A DNA stretch of 64,000 nucleotides from Hyphomonadaceae bacterium. Its GTDB lineage: Bacteria; Pseudomonadota; Alphaproteobacteria; Rhizobiales; Hyphomicrobiaceae. The notes beneath the pieces are model-generated. The model worked only from the letters and a program-made list of their open reading frames with translations, ran no database searches and was not told the origin of the DNA. Shown here one piece after another: positions 1 through 8,936 of this stretch. Position 1 is the first letter of the stretch. Each line of letters begins with the position of its first letter. The translations under genes and the position numbers were made by a program. The stretch lies in NCBI GenBank assembly GCA_019747815.1, contig JAIEQJ010000040.1, forward strand, positions 1 to 64,000, read 5' to 3'.

Positions 1-86
1 TCGCCGCCCCCAAACGAATCAGGAATCGGCTACCTATCACAATTCGACAATTTATGACACAGTAAGATTCGAGAGGCTTTCCAGAC

Positions 87-1535
87 TTACAGCATCGACA
101 CGTGCAGTGGCGGGACGCGGTCGCGCCAGGGCATCGCCTGCTCCAGCGCGGCCGCAAGCTGCAGGATGAGGTGCTCGTCGGCCGGGCGACCGGCGATCTG
201 CACGCCGATCGGCACCCCGGAGGAGTGCATGGCAAGGGGCAGCGACATGGCCGGGGTGCCCATGATGTTGTGCGGGATGGTGTACTGGCAGGGGATCTTG
301 AACAGCTCCTGCGCGTTGTTCTCGGCTGTTACGCCGGGCTTGGAGAGATTGTAGTTGCCCCACGGCTCGGATACGCGCGACGTGGTTGGCGAGAGCCAGA
401 TGTCGTGCTTGGCGTAGAACGCGCCGAGCTTGCGGCGCGCGGCATTGGCGGCAGACCATGAGGCCATGAAGCGCGCTGGCGTGATCTGCCGGGCATGCTG
501 GTAGAGCGACCAGATCACCGGCTCGAGCGTATCGGGTCCGGGTTTGGTTCCGACGCGCTTAGCGTAGGCGTCCAGCCGCGCATCGAAGGCGAAGAAGAAG
601 ATGTCCTCCATCGCCGTCAGCGTGGCCTCGCCGCCCATGTCGGCACGGGCTCGCTCCACCGAGTGGCCCATCGCCGCCAGCGCCGCGCCTGCCGCCTCGA
701 CCGCGCTGGCCACGTCCGGATCGACCTTCGCGCCGACGAGCTCGTTGAGCACCATGCCGATCCTGAGCTTCGGCGCGGGTTTCGCGGCGAGCTGCGCGTA
801 GGGCTCACCGGGCTTCGGGATGATGAATGGATCGCCCGGCTGCGGGATTGCCAGGCAATCGAGCATGGCGGCGGCGTCCCGCACGGTCTTGGCCTGGATG
901 AAATTCATCGAATAGCCGAAGCCGCCCTCGTCCGCGACAGGACCGATCGAGACGCGTCCGCGCGACGGCTTCAGGCCGACGCCGCCGCACAGGCTGGCCG
1001 GGATGCGGATCGAGCCGCCGATATCGGAGCCGTGCGCGATGGGCACCATGCCGGACGTGACGGCGGCCTGGGCGCCGCCGGAAGAGCCGCCGGCCGAATA
1101 GCCCTTCTTCCAAGGGTTCGATGTGTTGCCGAACATCGCGCTCTCGGTGGACGCGGACATGGAGTACTCGGGCGCCGCCGAGCGGCCCATGATGTTGACG
1201 CCGGCGGCCTTCAGCATGTCGACGAGATACGTCCCGGCCTCGACCACCATGCCCTTGCACAGGCGGCTGCCGAACTCGATTCGGCGGCCCTTCTCGTGAC
1301 CGAACACATCCTTGATGAGGAGAGGCACGCCACGGAAGGGGCCATTGCCGAGCGTGCATTCATCCAGCGTTTCGATGCGGTCGGGATACGTTTCGACCAC
1401 GGCGTTGATTGTCGGATTGATCGCCTCGATCGCCTTGAGCGCGGTCTGGGCCAATTCTTTCGGCGATACTTCTTTCCTGGCGACCAGCTCGGCAAGCCCA
1501 AGACCATCGTAGTGCGCGTACTCGGTGAGGTTCAT
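87..1535 (-). CDS. Amidase-signature family hydrolase
   Basis: A 482-residue cytoplasmic hydrolase of the amidase signature family, expected to cleave a carboxamide to the acid and ammonia; the substrate is unknown. The Ser-Ser-Lys triad is visible: Lys75 in LLIKDVFG, the cis serine in GGSSGG (about 149-154) and the nucleophile Ser175 in GSDIGGSIR. The ATG at 1535 was chosen over an upstream start because AGAAGG lies just before it and the family sequence begins there. A GatA role in tRNA amidation is unlikely because no gatB or gatC is adjacent. Amidases often act after nitrile hydratases, and a nitrile hydratase-like cluster lies at 8.2-9.6 kb, but it is on the other strand and seven genes intervene, so a link is not shown. 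Confidence 0.9.
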   Translation of the reverse strand: MNLTEYAHYDGLGLAELVARKEVSPKELAQTALKAIEAINPTINAVVETYPDRIETLDECTLGNGPFRGVPLLIKDVFGHEKGRRIEFGSRLCKGMVVEAGTYLVDMLKAAGVNIMGRSAAPEYSMSASTESAMFGNTSNPWKKGYSAGGSSGGAQAAVTSGMVPIAHGSDIGGSIRIPASLCGGVGLKPSRGRVSIGPVADEGGFGYSMNFIQAKTVRDAAAMLDCLAIPQPGDPFIIPKPGEPYAQLAAKPAPKLRIGMVLNELVGAKVDPDVASAVEAAGAALAAMGHSVERARADMGGEATLTAMEDIFFFAFDARLDAYAKRVGTKPGPDTLEPVIWSLYQHARQITPARFMASWSAANAARRKLGAFYAKHDIWLSPTTSRVSEPWGNYNLSKPGVTAENNAQELFKIPCQYTIPHNIMGTPAMSLPLAMHSSGVPIGVQIAGRPADEHLILQLAAALEQAMPWRDRVPPLHVSML

Positions 1536-1617
1536 GGATTGTTGCCTTCTATGGTCCAATCATGTGTGGCCAACCACATTCGCTCGCCGGGTCGACGTGC
1601 GCCCTGCGAGGCGCGAA

Positions 1618-2424
1618 CTAGGCTGCTCCGGCCATGGCGAAGAAATCGATCAGGGCGTCGAGCACGGCATCCGGCGCTTCGGCCATCATCATGTGACCGC
1701 TGTTGGGGATCGTCACAGTGCGGCTGCCGGGAATCGCCTCGGCCAGGGTGCGGCCGATCTTGGGTGGTGTCATGGAGTCGCTGCTACCCATGATGACCAG
1801 TGCGGGACAGCGCACGCGCCGGGCGGCATCAGGTCCGGATTGCCAGCGGTTGCAGGCAGCAAAGGCAGTATACAGCACACCCGGCCGATTGCGTCCGAGC
1901 AGGGCCATCGAGCCGCCGGACATCCAGAGGCCGGGGGCGGGATTGCCGCCGACTTTCGCCCGTGGCCCCAGGGCCCAGGCCGTGATCATCCGATGCGCCG
2001 TCTCAGGCGCCTCGCGTGCAGCGGTGAGCAGGACATCGTTGACGGGCATGGCCAAAGCGGTGCCGAGCAGCGCCATCCGCGAGATGCGGTCCGGAAATGC
2101 AGCCGCGGCCTCGATCGCGATCGCGCCGCCCATGGAATGGCCGACGAGCCCCGCCCGCTTGATGCCGGCGGCGTCCATCAGCCGGCCGATCCATTGCGCC
2201 ATGTCGGTAATCGCCTCCTGCGGCGGCCCGTCCGAGCGGCCGTGCCCCGGCAGGTCGATGGCGAGCACGGCATGATCGTGCCAGGCGAACCAGCGCGCCG
2301 GGAGCTGCCAGTTGGAATGATCCTGCCCGGCACCATGGATGAAGATGACCGCCGGCCTGGTGGACTCGAACGGCCGTCCGCCGGTTGCTGCGTAGACCCG
2401 CCGCCCATCGACCTTCAGCTCCAT
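1618..2424 (-). CDS. Alpha/beta-fold hydrolase
   Basis: A 268-residue soluble alpha/beta hydrolase. The oxyanion-hole segment HGAGQDHSNW is near residue 30, the nucleophile elbow GHSMGG carries Ser97, and the acid and base are probably the Asp in GSSDSMTPP and the His in NSGHMMMAE near the C-terminus. The length and these motifs fit esterases and C-C bond hydrolases of this fold; the substrate cannot be told. It ends 80 bp before the amidase and starts 4 bp after the metY stop codon, so metY, this gene and perhaps the amidase are likely co-transcribed. It is too short and lacks the family pattern to be MetX, the acyltransferase that usually makes the MetY substrate. Confidence 0.88.
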   Translation of the reverse strand: MELKVDGRRVYAATGGRPFESTRPAVIFIHGAGQDHSNWQLPARWFAWHDHAVLAIDLPGHGRSDGPPQEAITDMAQWIGRLMDAAGIKRAGLVGHSMGGAIAIEAAAAFPDRISRMALLGTALAMPVNDVLLTAAREAPETAHRMITAWALGPRAKVGGNPAPGLWMSGGSMALLGRNRPGVLYTAFAACNRWQSGPDAARRVRCPALVIMGSSDSMTPPKIGRTLAEAIPGSRTVTIPNSGHMMMAEAPDAVLDALIDFFAMAGAA

Positions 2425-2428
2425 GACG

Positions 2429-3724
2429 TTAGCCCTTCTGCGAGGCGGCGAGCGCCTGACCGAGATCGTCGATGAGGTCTTGCGGATCTTCCAGCCCGAT
2501 CGACAGGCGCACCAGTTCTTCGCCTACGCCGGCTTTGGCGAGATCCTCAATGCTCATCTGCTGGTGGGTCGTGCTGGCGGGATGGATCACCAGCGACTTT
2601 GCATCGCCGACATTGGCCAGATGCGAAAAGGTGCGCAGGCGCTCAATCAGCTTGGCGCCGGCCTTCCGCCCCCCCTTGATGCCGAAGCTCATGATCGCAC
2701 CCGCCCCCTTGGGACACTGCCGCCTGGCAAGCGCATGATCGGGGTGGCTTTCAAGCCCCGGATATTTCACCCAGGCCACCGCCGGGTGCTTCTCCAGATA
2801 GCCGGCAACCGCCTCCGCATTGGCGACGTGGCGGGCCATGCGCACGGGCAGGGTCTCGATGCCCTGCAGGAGGTAGAAGGCATTGGCGGGGCTCATGCAG
2901 GCGCCGAAGTCGCGCAGACCCTCGGCGCGGGCGCGCATGATGAAGGCCGCGGGGCCGAACTCCTCGGCGAAGGAGATGCCGTGGTAACCGGCGTAGGGCT
3001 CGGTCATGGTCGGAAATTTGCCCGAGACGGCCCAGTCGAACCGGCCGCCGTCGATGACGATGCCACCAATGGCAATGCCGTGGCCGCCGAGAAACTTGGT
3101 GGCGGAATGCATGATGAGGTCGGCGCCATGCTCGAAGGGCCGGCACAGGTAGGGCGTCGTGAAGGTGGAATCGAGCATCAGCGGCAGGGCGTGCCTGTGG
3201 GCGACATCGGCAACGGCCTTGATGTCGAGCACTTCCAGCCCCGGGTTGCCGAGCGTCTCGGCGAAGACGAGGCGCGTCTTGTCGGTGATGGCGGCCTCGA
3301 AGCTCTCGGGGTCGCGCGGATCGGCCAGCGTGGTGGTGACGCCGAAGCGCGGCAGCGTGTGCGTGAACATGTTGTGCGACCCGCCGTAGATGCGGGCGGA
3401 GGCCACGATGTGTCCGCCTGCGCCCATCAGCGTGGCGATGGCGAGATGCAAGGCGGCCTGGCCGCTGGCGGTGGCAACCGCCCCGACGCCGCCTTCCAGC
3501 GCGGAGATGCGCTCCTCCAGGACGGCAACGGTCGGGTTGGAGATGCGGGAATAGATGTGCCCGGCGCGCTCCAGGTTGAAGAGGCCCGCCGCATGCTCGG
3601 TATCGTCGAACACATAGGAGGTGGTCTGGTAGATCGGCACGGCGCGGGCGCCCGTAGCCGGATCCGGCTGCTGGCCGGCGTGCAGACTCAACGTGTCGAA
3701 GCGGGGTGATTTCGGTGCGGTCAT
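2429..3724 (-). CDS. metY: O-acetylhomoserine sulfhydrylase, PLP-dependent
   Basis: A 431-residue enzyme of the Cys/Met metabolism PLP family. It should combine O-acetylhomoserine with sulfide or methanethiol to give homocysteine or methionine. The PLP-binding lysine is Lys210 in [12 protein letters not shown], and the YSRISNPT motif that contacts the cofactor of the neighbouring subunit is at about 58-65. The length of about 430 residues fits MetY better than cystathionine synthases or lyases (about 390). The start ATG at 3724 has no clear Shine-Dalgarno sequence, and the upstream region is occupied by a palindromic repeat (3728-3832). A substrate-supplying metX is not seen in the window. 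Confidence 0.92.
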   Translation of the reverse strand: MTAPKSPRFDTLSLHAGQQPDPATGARAVPIYQTTSYVFDDTEHAAGLFNLERAGHIYSRISNPTVAVLEERISALEGGVGAVATASGQAALHLAIATLMGAGGHIVASARIYGGSHNMFTHTLPRFGVTTTLADPRDPESFEAAITDKTRLVFAETLGNPGLEVLDIKAVADVAHRHALPLMLDSTFTTPYLCRPFEHGADLIMHSATKFLGGHGIAIGGIVIDGGRFDWAVSGKFPTMTEPYAGYHGISFAEEFGPAAFIMRARAEGLRDFGACMSPANAFYLLQGIETLPVRMARHVANAEAVAGYLEKHPAVAWVKYPGLESHPDHALARRQCPKGAGAIMSFGIKGGRKAGAKLIERLRTFSHLANVGDAKSLVIHPASTTHQQMSIEDLAKAGVGEELVRLSIGLEDPQDLIDDLGQALAASQKG

Positions 3725-3727
3725 GCG

Positions 3728-3832
3728 TTGTCATCCCGGAATTTCGCGTGAGCGAAATATCCGGGACCTAGGGCAACACGGGTCGTCCTGGGTCCCGGCT
3801 CTCCGCGCTGCGCGCTGCGGCCGGGATGACAA
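3728..3832. repeat. Dispersed palindromic repeat, copy 1
   Basis: About 105 bp bounded by the perfect 12-bp inverted repeat TTGTCATCCCGG / CCGGGATGACAA. The left half contains an inner hairpin (CCCGGAATTTCGC ... GCGAAATATCCGGG) and the right half a GC-rich stretch. A diverged copy in the opposite orientation is at 9627-9737. It fills the space between metY and the serine hydrolase and may act as a transcript end or as a non-autonomous mobile repeat. Confidence 0.75.
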
Positions 3833-3866
3833 TTGCACATCCGCACGCAGCGCGCACCCGGCCCGT

Positions 3867-5123
3867 TCAGGAATAGAACGCCTTCTCGAACTCGTAGTAG
3901 AGGGGCAGGGACTTCTTGTCGGCGAAGGGCAGGATCTGGGTGAGGTAGACGCCGCCGATGCCGGTGGTGTGGTCGATCCAGTAGTAGGAGTTGGCCAGCC
4001 CCGCCCACATGAGGCCGCCGGCAGGACGTCCGGTCGGGGCCTTGTCGAGGTTGATCTGGAAGCTCAAACCCCAGCCCTTCGCCACACCGGGGAAGAATTC
4101 CGCGTCGTTCGACAGGGGCGGTGCCGCGGTCCTCAAGAGGATTACGCGGAGGTCGCCCATGTTGTTTTTCGACATGAGGTCGACCGTCTCGGGCTTCAGC
4201 ACCTGGGCAGCGCCGGCCTTGCCGCGGTTGAGGATCATGCGTACGAACTGCAGGTAGTCGCCCGCCGTCGAATAGAGGCCGCCGCCACCCATCTCGAACT
4301 CCGGGTCTTGCGGGATCTCCAGGTCCATCTGCGGCGCGAACGCGTCCTTGTCGTCGCGCTGGTGGATCTTGGCCAGACGCGTCCGCATATCGGACGTGAT
4401 CTTGAAGGCGGTGCTGGTCATGCCAAGCGGCGCGAAGAGATTCTCGGCAAGGTAGGCGCCGAGCCGCTTGCCGCTGACGGCCTCCACCATCTTGCCCGCC
4501 CAATCGATGTTGATGCCGTAGTCCCACCTCTCGCCGGGATCGAATAGCAGCGGCGTCGTCAGCGCGGCGTTCTGGCAGCTGATGATGCCGGGAATCTTCT
4601 TCACCTCCATGTACTTCCCGATATCGGCATTCCAGATGTCATAGCTGAAGCCGGCCGTATGCGTGAGCAGGTGGCGCAGGGTGATGTCGCGCTTGGGTCT
4701 ACGGGTGCGGGGCTGCCCGTCGGAGCCGAAGCCCTCCAGCACATCGGCCTTGGCGACATCGGGAACGACCTTGGCTGCGGGGGCGTCGAGATCGAGCTTG
4801 CCCTGCTCGACGAGCTGCATGGCGCCGGCCGCCGTCAGGGCCTTGGTCATCGAGGCGATCCACACCACCGTGTCGGCGGTCATGGGTGCCGGCTGGCCAA
4901 GGATCCGCCTGCCGAAGGCGCCTTCATAGATGGTGCCGTTCCGATCGGTCGCCATGGCGACGACGCCCGGGACGTCGCCTTGTTCGGCGGCCTTCTGCAG
5001 CATCGCGTCGATCTTGGCTTTGCGGGATGCGGCGTCGCCCGATTGGGCGAACGCGGGCGCATGCGCTGCCGTCGCAAGAGCCGCAGCGCTCGTCACCATG
5101 AATGTGCGGCGGTCTGTCGTCAT
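3867..5123 (-). CDS. Tat-exported serine hydrolase (beta-lactamase/class C-like)
   Basis: A 418-residue serine hydrolase of the beta-lactamase-related (class C/esterase) family. The start at 5123 gives an N-terminus with a twin-arginine signal (DRRTFMV) followed by an alanine-rich stretch ending in AFAQ, so export to the periplasm in folded form is likely. The catalytic SxxK is Ser91-Met-Thr-Lys94. The second motif appears as YGI in WDYGINIDW, where many relatives have YxN, so the substrate is unlikely to be a classical beta-lactam; esterases and D-aminopeptidases of this family look like this. It stands alone between a palindromic repeat and a 240-bp gap, with no ampR-like regulator nearby. 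Confidence 0.9.
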   Translation of the reverse strand: MTTDRRTFMVTSAAALATAAHAPAFAQSGDAASRKAKIDAMLQKAAEQGDVPGVVAMATDRNGTIYEGAFGRRILGQPAPMTADTVVWIASMTKALTAAGAMQLVEQGKLDLDAPAAKVVPDVAKADVLEGFGSDGQPRTRRPKRDITLRHLLTHTAGFSYDIWNADIGKYMEVKKIPGIISCQNAALTTPLLFDPGERWDYGINIDWAGKMVEAVSGKRLGAYLAENLFAPLGMTSTAFKITSDMRTRLAKIHQRDDKDAFAPQMDLEIPQDPEFEMGGGGLYSTAGDYLQFVRMILNRGKAGAAQVLKPETVDLMSKNNMGDLRVILLRTAAPPLSNDAEFFPGVAKGWGLSFQINLDKAPTGRPAGGLMWAGLANSYYWIDHTTGIGGVYLTQILPFADKKSLPLYYEFEKAFYS

Positions 5124-5328
5124 CTTGGCACCTCCCATTGTCCTGCGTCCTTGAGTGCCCTCTGGCACCTATGCAGGCAAGCTTAGGATGACGGCGGAAC
5201 AGTGTCTGCGACGGTCAAGGCGTCTTATACGCGCATTTGCACGTTGCCCGGAGAGGCGCTTGATCGTCGCCCGAGGACGCAGCGTTGCGTCGTTCGTGTG
5301 GCCGGCGGAAGACCGGCACGCCGCATCT

Positions 5329-5360
5329 CCCTTCTCCCCTTGCTGAAACCGGGAGAGGGG
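5329..5360. terminator. Hairpin, possible transcript end of the aldolase operon
   Basis: CCCTTCTCCC and GGGAGAGGGG form a 10-bp stem with one G-U pair around a 12-nt loop, four bases past the stop codon of the HpcH-type gene. No T-run follows on the minus strand, so it may be a repetitive palindrome that only stabilises or ends the message. The rest of 5124-5363 shows no gene. Confidence 0.4.
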
Positions 5361-5363
5361 CGA

Positions 5364-6155
5364 TCAGTACGTCTTTGCCTTCTGAGCCGGAGCCTGGCCG
5401 CGAACCTCGCGGATGGCCTGGGCGGCGCCCATGGCCAGCAGCCGCACGTCGTTGAGGATGGTGCACATCTGGAAGCCCTCTTCGAACCGCTTGAGGGCTG
5501 TTCTGGAGCCATCCGTGTGCACGCCGGCGATGTGGCCCCATTTGCGCGTGGTCTTGAGGATGATGTCCATCGCCGTGAGGACATCCTTGTCGGTCGGATC
5601 GAGCGTCGGGGTCTTGCCCATGCTGAGGGAAAGGTCCGATGGTCCAACGTAGACGCCGTTGATGCCCTTGACCGACAGGATCTCCTCCAGGTTGCTCACC
5701 GCCTGGCGCGTCTCGACCATGGCGAACAGCAGCACCTCCTCGTTGGCGTGCTGCCAGTAGTCGGCGCCGCCGTATTGTGCCGCGCGGAACGGCCCGAAGC
5801 TGCGCTCGCCCATGGGCGGGTAGCGGCCGGCGCGCACCAGCGCCTCGGCCTCCGCCTTGGTGTTGATCATCGGGCAGATGATGCCGTAGGCGCCGGCGTC
5901 AAGCACGCGCATGATGTAGGCGGGGTCATTCCAGGGCACGCGCACCAGCGGTGTGGCATCGCCAGCGGCGTTGATGGCCTGCAACATTGGCACGATGTCG
6001 TTGATGTCGAGGGAGCCATGCTGCATGTCGAGAGTGACGCTGTCCCAACCCTGGGCGGCGTAAATCTCGGTGGAAAAGGCGCTCGGAATGGCGGCCCAGC
6101 CGCCGACACAGCGCACGCCGTCGGCGATCTTCTTCTTGAGGGTGTTCGGTCGCAT
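5364..6155 (-). CDS. HpcH/HpaI-family aldolase
   Basis: A 263-residue class II pyruvate aldolase of the HpcH/HpaI/citrate lyase beta family, which splits hydroxy-oxo acids into pyruvate or a keto acid plus an aldehyde using a divalent metal. Visible features are the catalytic His in DMQHGSLD, the metal-binding Glu in AMVETRQAV and Asp in VYVGPSDLSLSMG. The ATG at 6155 follows GGGAGAGAG at good spacing, so the longer reading frame was not used. It is the last gene of a probable operon with an RraA-like gene (19-bp gap) and an Ldh-type dehydrogenase upstream; together they suggest breakdown of a dicarboxylic or hydroxy-acid intermediate. The exact substrate is not determinable. Confidence 0.88.
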   Translation of the reverse strand: MRPNTLKKKIADGVRCVGGWAAIPSAFSTEIYAAQGWDSVTLDMQHGSLDINDIVPMLQAINAAGDATPLVRVPWNDPAYIMRVLDAGAYGIICPMINTKAEAEALVRAGRYPPMGERSFGPFRAAQYGGADYWQHANEEVLLFAMVETRQAVSNLEEILSVKGINGVYVGPSDLSLSMGKTPTLDPTDKDVLTAMDIILKTTRKWGHIAGVHTDGSRTALKRFEEGFQMCTILNDVRLLAMGAAQAIREVRGQAPAQKAKTY

Positions 6156-6174
6156 ACGTCTCTCTCCCAGAGTG

Positions 6175-6873
6175 TCAGTGGATTTCGTCCTGCTTGGCCA
6201 GTGCCTCGCGCAGCTTGGCCACATTGAAGCCGGGCGCGCGGGCCATTTCGAGGATCACGGCTTCCCTGCGGGCGAGCAGATCGCAGGCAGCTGGAATCTT
6301 CTCGACCAAATTTGCCGGAATGGTAACGGCGCCGTGCCGGTCGGCGTGCACAAGGTCGCCGGAGCGCACCAGCATGCCGGCGACGCGGACTTCCTTGCCG
6401 AAGTCGGCAAGGTGGACATGGGCATGGCTCGGCATGATCGAGCCAGCCAGCGCCTGGAAGCCCGGCGCCCATTGATCGATGTCGCGGATGGAGCCGTCGG
6501 TGACGACGCCGAGCAGGCCGAGGCCCTTGTGCACGGCGCTCATCACCTCGCCCCAGAAGGCGCCGAAGCCGGCGTCGGGGCCGTCAAGATCCTGGATCAC
6601 CATGATGCCGGGCGCGGGTGTGCCGGCAATGTACTCATAGTAGCCGATGCGCTGCTCGCGGACCTTCTTGGGGTCGAGCTCGTGCGCATGCGTGGAGCGG
6701 ATGGAGGCCGTCTTGGCGTAACCGACGATGGGTGGGAGCTGCGGGAACGGGCACACCAGGGGCTTGATGGTGAAGCCGGTGAGGCGGCGGGCGGGATCGA
6801 TGATTTCCAGCGCATTGCAGATGGTGGGTGTGTCGTAGGCCTTCAGCTTTTCGAGCAGGGCGGCATCGATCAC
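6175..6873 (-). CDS. RraA-like aldolase/decarboxylase
   Basis: A 232-residue member of the RraA/dimethylmenaquinone-methyltransferase-like fold that includes 4-carboxy-4-hydroxy-2-oxoadipate aldolase and oxaloacetate decarboxylase. Typical pieces are the early YDTPTICNALE segment, the VVTDGSIRDI motif that carries Arg and Asp of the active site, and the HADRHGAVTIPA segment. The GTG at 6873 is preferred because GGAG lies 7 bases before it, whereas the ATG at 6888 has no ribosome site. The position between an HpcH aldolase and an Ldh dehydrogenase argues for a catabolic aldolase, not for the RNase E regulator after which the family is named. Confidence 0.82.
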   Translation of the reverse strand: MIDAALLEKLKAYDTPTICNALEIIDPARRLTGFTIKPLVCPFPQLPPIVGYAKTASIRSTHAHELDPKKVREQRIGYYEYIAGTPAPGIMVIQDLDGPDAGFGAFWGEVMSAVHKGLGLLGVVTDGSIRDIDQWAPGFQALAGSIMPSHAHVHLADFGKEVRVAGMLVRSGDLVHADRHGAVTIPANLVEKIPAACDLLARREAVILEMARAPGFNVAKLREALAKQDEIH

Positions 6874-6908
6874 GGCGTGTCTCCACATAAACTTGAAGGG
6901 TCGCAGGC

Positions 6909-8015
6909 TCAGGCGCCGGCCTGCTGGATGCGGTTCTCGTCGACGCCCACCTCGCGCGCGGTGGCGAGGATGGAGGCCCAGATCTCGTCCGGAAGCGGCA
7001 CGCCTTCCCTGGCGCGCTGGGCGCGCGTGCGCTGCTCGGGTTCACCGGGGATCAGCACCTCGCTGCCGGGCATCGCCGGCTTGGCACTCTTGAAGTAGGC
7101 GATATAGCGCGCAACGTCGTCGGGAAACATCGCCTCCGGATCGAGTGTCTTGGGATCGACATAGAAGGACAGCATGCCGTTGCCGCGGAAGCGGTCGGCG
7201 CTCACGCCGCCGCCGTGCTCACCCGTGGCCTTCATGCCGGTGAGGGAGCCGCCGAGCAGCTCGCACATCAGGGCAAGTCCGGAGCCCTTGTGCTCGCCAA
7301 AAGCGCGGATGGCGCCCTTGCCCTTGGAATGATCGCGCGGACCGGTGGCAGTGTAGTCGCCATAGAGCAGGCGTGGATCGGTGCCCATCCGGCCGTCGCG
7401 ATCGATGAGCGCGTTGTCTGGCAGCTCTTTGCCGCCCTGGCTTGCCACCAGCACCTTGCCTTCGGCGACGATGGAGGTGGCGAAGTCGAGGATGATGGGT
7501 GCCTGGCCGGGGCGCGGCACGCCGACGACGAATGGGGCGGTGGACAGCCGCCGCTCGGTGCCACCGAACGGAGCCACCAAAACGCTGCCCGAGGCGTTGA
7601 CGAAGTGCACCGAGACGAGGCCGTCTGCCGCCGCCATCTCCGCCCAATCGCCAACTCGGCCGATGTGGCCGGCGTTGCGCAGGGCGACCATCGAGAGGCC
7701 ATTCTCCCTGCACTTCCTGATACCGATCGCGACCGCTTGCGGCGCCACCGTTTGGCCGAAGCCGTGCTGGCCGTCGACCACTGCCAGCACGGGCGTTTCG
7801 GTGACGATCCTCACCGCGCGATCGGCGACGACGACGCCGGCCTTCTTCCATTGCACATAACGAGGCACACGGACGACGCCGTGGCTGTCATGGCCGGTCA
7901 GATTGGCGGAAACCAGGTACCTGCCGATGCGCTCGGCCTCGGCGGCGGAACAGCCTGCCTTGGCGAAAATATCGCGCACGAGAGCGGCGAGTGCATCCGC
8001 CTTGAGCGTCACCAT
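6909..8015 (-). CDS. Ldh-family (malate/L-lactate-type) NAD(P)-dependent dehydrogenase
   Basis: A 368-residue oxidoreductase of the Ldh2/malate-lactate dehydrogenase family, which differs in fold from classical MDH and reduces or oxidises 2-hydroxy acids or cyclic imines. The signature GHDSHGVVRVPRYV (with the catalytic His) is near residues 40-55, and the conserved GTERRLSTAPFVVGVPRPG segment is mid-protein. The ATG at 8015 has GGAAGGA upstream; the GTG at 8033 was not used. It is the promoter-proximal gene of the three-gene minus-strand operon with the RraA-like and HpcH-like genes, giving a plausible oxidise-then-cleave order. Substrate unknown. Confidence 0.88.
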   Translation of the reverse strand: MVTLKADALAALVRDIFAKAGCSAAEAERIGRYLVSANLTGHDSHGVVRVPRYVQWKKAGVVVADRAVRIVTETPVLAVVDGQHGFGQTVAPQAVAIGIRKCRENGLSMVALRNAGHIGRVGDWAEMAAADGLVSVHFVNASGSVLVAPFGGTERRLSTAPFVVGVPRPGQAPIILDFATSIVAEGKVLVASQGGKELPDNALIDRDGRMGTDPRLLYGDYTATGPRDHSKGKGAIRAFGEHKGSGLALMCELLGGSLTGMKATGEHGGGVSADRFRGNGMLSFYVDPKTLDPEAMFPDDVARYIAYFKSAKPAMPGSEVLIPGEPEQRTRAQRAREGVPLPDEIWASILATAREVGVDENRIQQAGA

Positions 8016-8214
8016 CCCGGATCGTCCTTCCACCAGCCTTGTTCCTTATTGCTTGGCCTCACCTTAGAGCACGGCCGCCCGCAAGTCATGGGCTGCGCCA
8101 GGCCACACTCAGGGCCGGCACCGGGGCATGCCCGTCCATGGATCGCGAGCAGCGCACTGGCATTCCGCAGCAAGGGCTGGCATGATCGGGACTTTCTTGC
8201 ACGGTAGCCAGCAC

Positions 8215-8604
8215 ATGCCGCAACCCAAGCGAAAGACCATGCTGCGCAAAGGCGCAGGGGGACGCGCCGCGCACGACGTCGGTGGATTGGAGTTTGGATC
8301 GATCGACCGGGAGGAGCACGATCCAGCGCTGTGGGAAAAGCGCACGGATGCCATGCTGCGTTTGCTCGTCGGTCCCAGCAAGCGCGCCTTCACGGTCGAC
8401 GGCATGCGCCGTGTGATCGAGGACTATGGCCAGCAGCAGTACGATCGCACCGCCTACTATGAGAAATGGATCCGTGCGGTGCGCAACCTGATCGTCGAGC
8501 AGGGCGTCGTGAGTCGGGAGGAGATCGAGGCGCGCATGGCCGAGGTTCGTGAGAAATTTGAGAAAGCCGGGCGCAAGGCTTCCAAGGAGAAGATCCCTTG
8601 GTGA
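8215..8604 (+). CDS. Nitrile hydratase beta N-half / thiocyanate hydrolase beta-like subunit
   Basis: About 129 residues matching the N-terminal half of nitrile hydratase beta subunits. Visible are AHDVGGLEFGSI near the N-terminus, a helix with YDRTAYYEKWIRAVRNLIVE, and a charged C-terminal tail. In ordinary nitrile hydratases this half is fused to an SH3-like half; here the SH3-like half is the next gene. Split subunits in this order (N-half, C-half, catalytic) are known for thiocyanate hydrolase, where the products are the beta, alpha and gamma subunits. The start is uncertain: in-frame ATGs at 8182 and 8215 both have weak ribosome sites, and 8215 was chosen as conservative. Its stop overlaps the next gene. 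Confidence 0.75.
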   Translation: MPQPKRKTMLRKGAGGRAAHDVGGLEFGSIDREEHDPALWEKRTDAMLRLLVGPSKRAFTVDGMRRVIEDYGQQQYDRTAYYEKWIRAVRNLIVEQGVVSREEIEARMAEVREKFEKAGRKASKEKIPW

Positions 8605-8921
8605 AGGCGCGCAGCAGGTGGCCCGATGGCGGCGAGGCGGCGGGGCGCTTTGCCCCCGGGGATCGGGTGCGCGTTGCAGCCCGAGAGGCCTTGGGCCACT
8701 GCCGCACGCCATGGTATCTCCGCGGCAAGACGGGCGTGATTGCGTCCATCCACGGCACGTTTCGCGACCCCGAGCGGCTCGCCTATCACCAGCCCGGCCT
8801 GCCGGCGCAGGTGCTCTACAAGGTGCGATTCAGACAGCGCGAGGTCTGGGATCGGTACGACGGCCCTGCGGGCGATCAGCTCGAGGCCGACATCTTCGAA
8901 TATTGGCTGGAGCCGGCGTAG
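8601..8921 (+). CDS. Nitrile hydratase beta C-half / thiocyanate hydrolase alpha-like subunit
   Basis: A 106-residue SH3-barrel-like protein equivalent to the C-terminal half of nitrile hydratase beta. It has FAPGDRVRV near the start, then GHCRTPWYLRGKTG, QVLYKVRFRQREVW and a final FEYWLEPA. The HCRTP-Y-RGK pattern is, from memory, closer to thiocyanate hydrolase alpha than to nitrile hydratase. The GTG at 8601 overlaps the upstream stop (GTGA); a TTG at 8598 has better spacing to AAGGAG (8584-8589), so either start is possible. It is translationally coupled to its neighbours and presumably forms the heteromeric enzyme with them. Confidence 0.75.
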   Translation: MKARSRWPDGGEAAGRFAPGDRVRVAAREALGHCRTPWYLRGKTGVIASIHGTFRDPERLAYHQPGLPAQVLYKVRFRQREVWDRYDGPAGDQLEADIFEYWLEPA

Positions 8922-8936
8922 TCAGGGAGCGATGCA

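Noticed and set aside
1-86. Possible gene at the left window edge
   Set aside because: The first 86 bp show no recognisable coding sequence or RNA; too short to judge.
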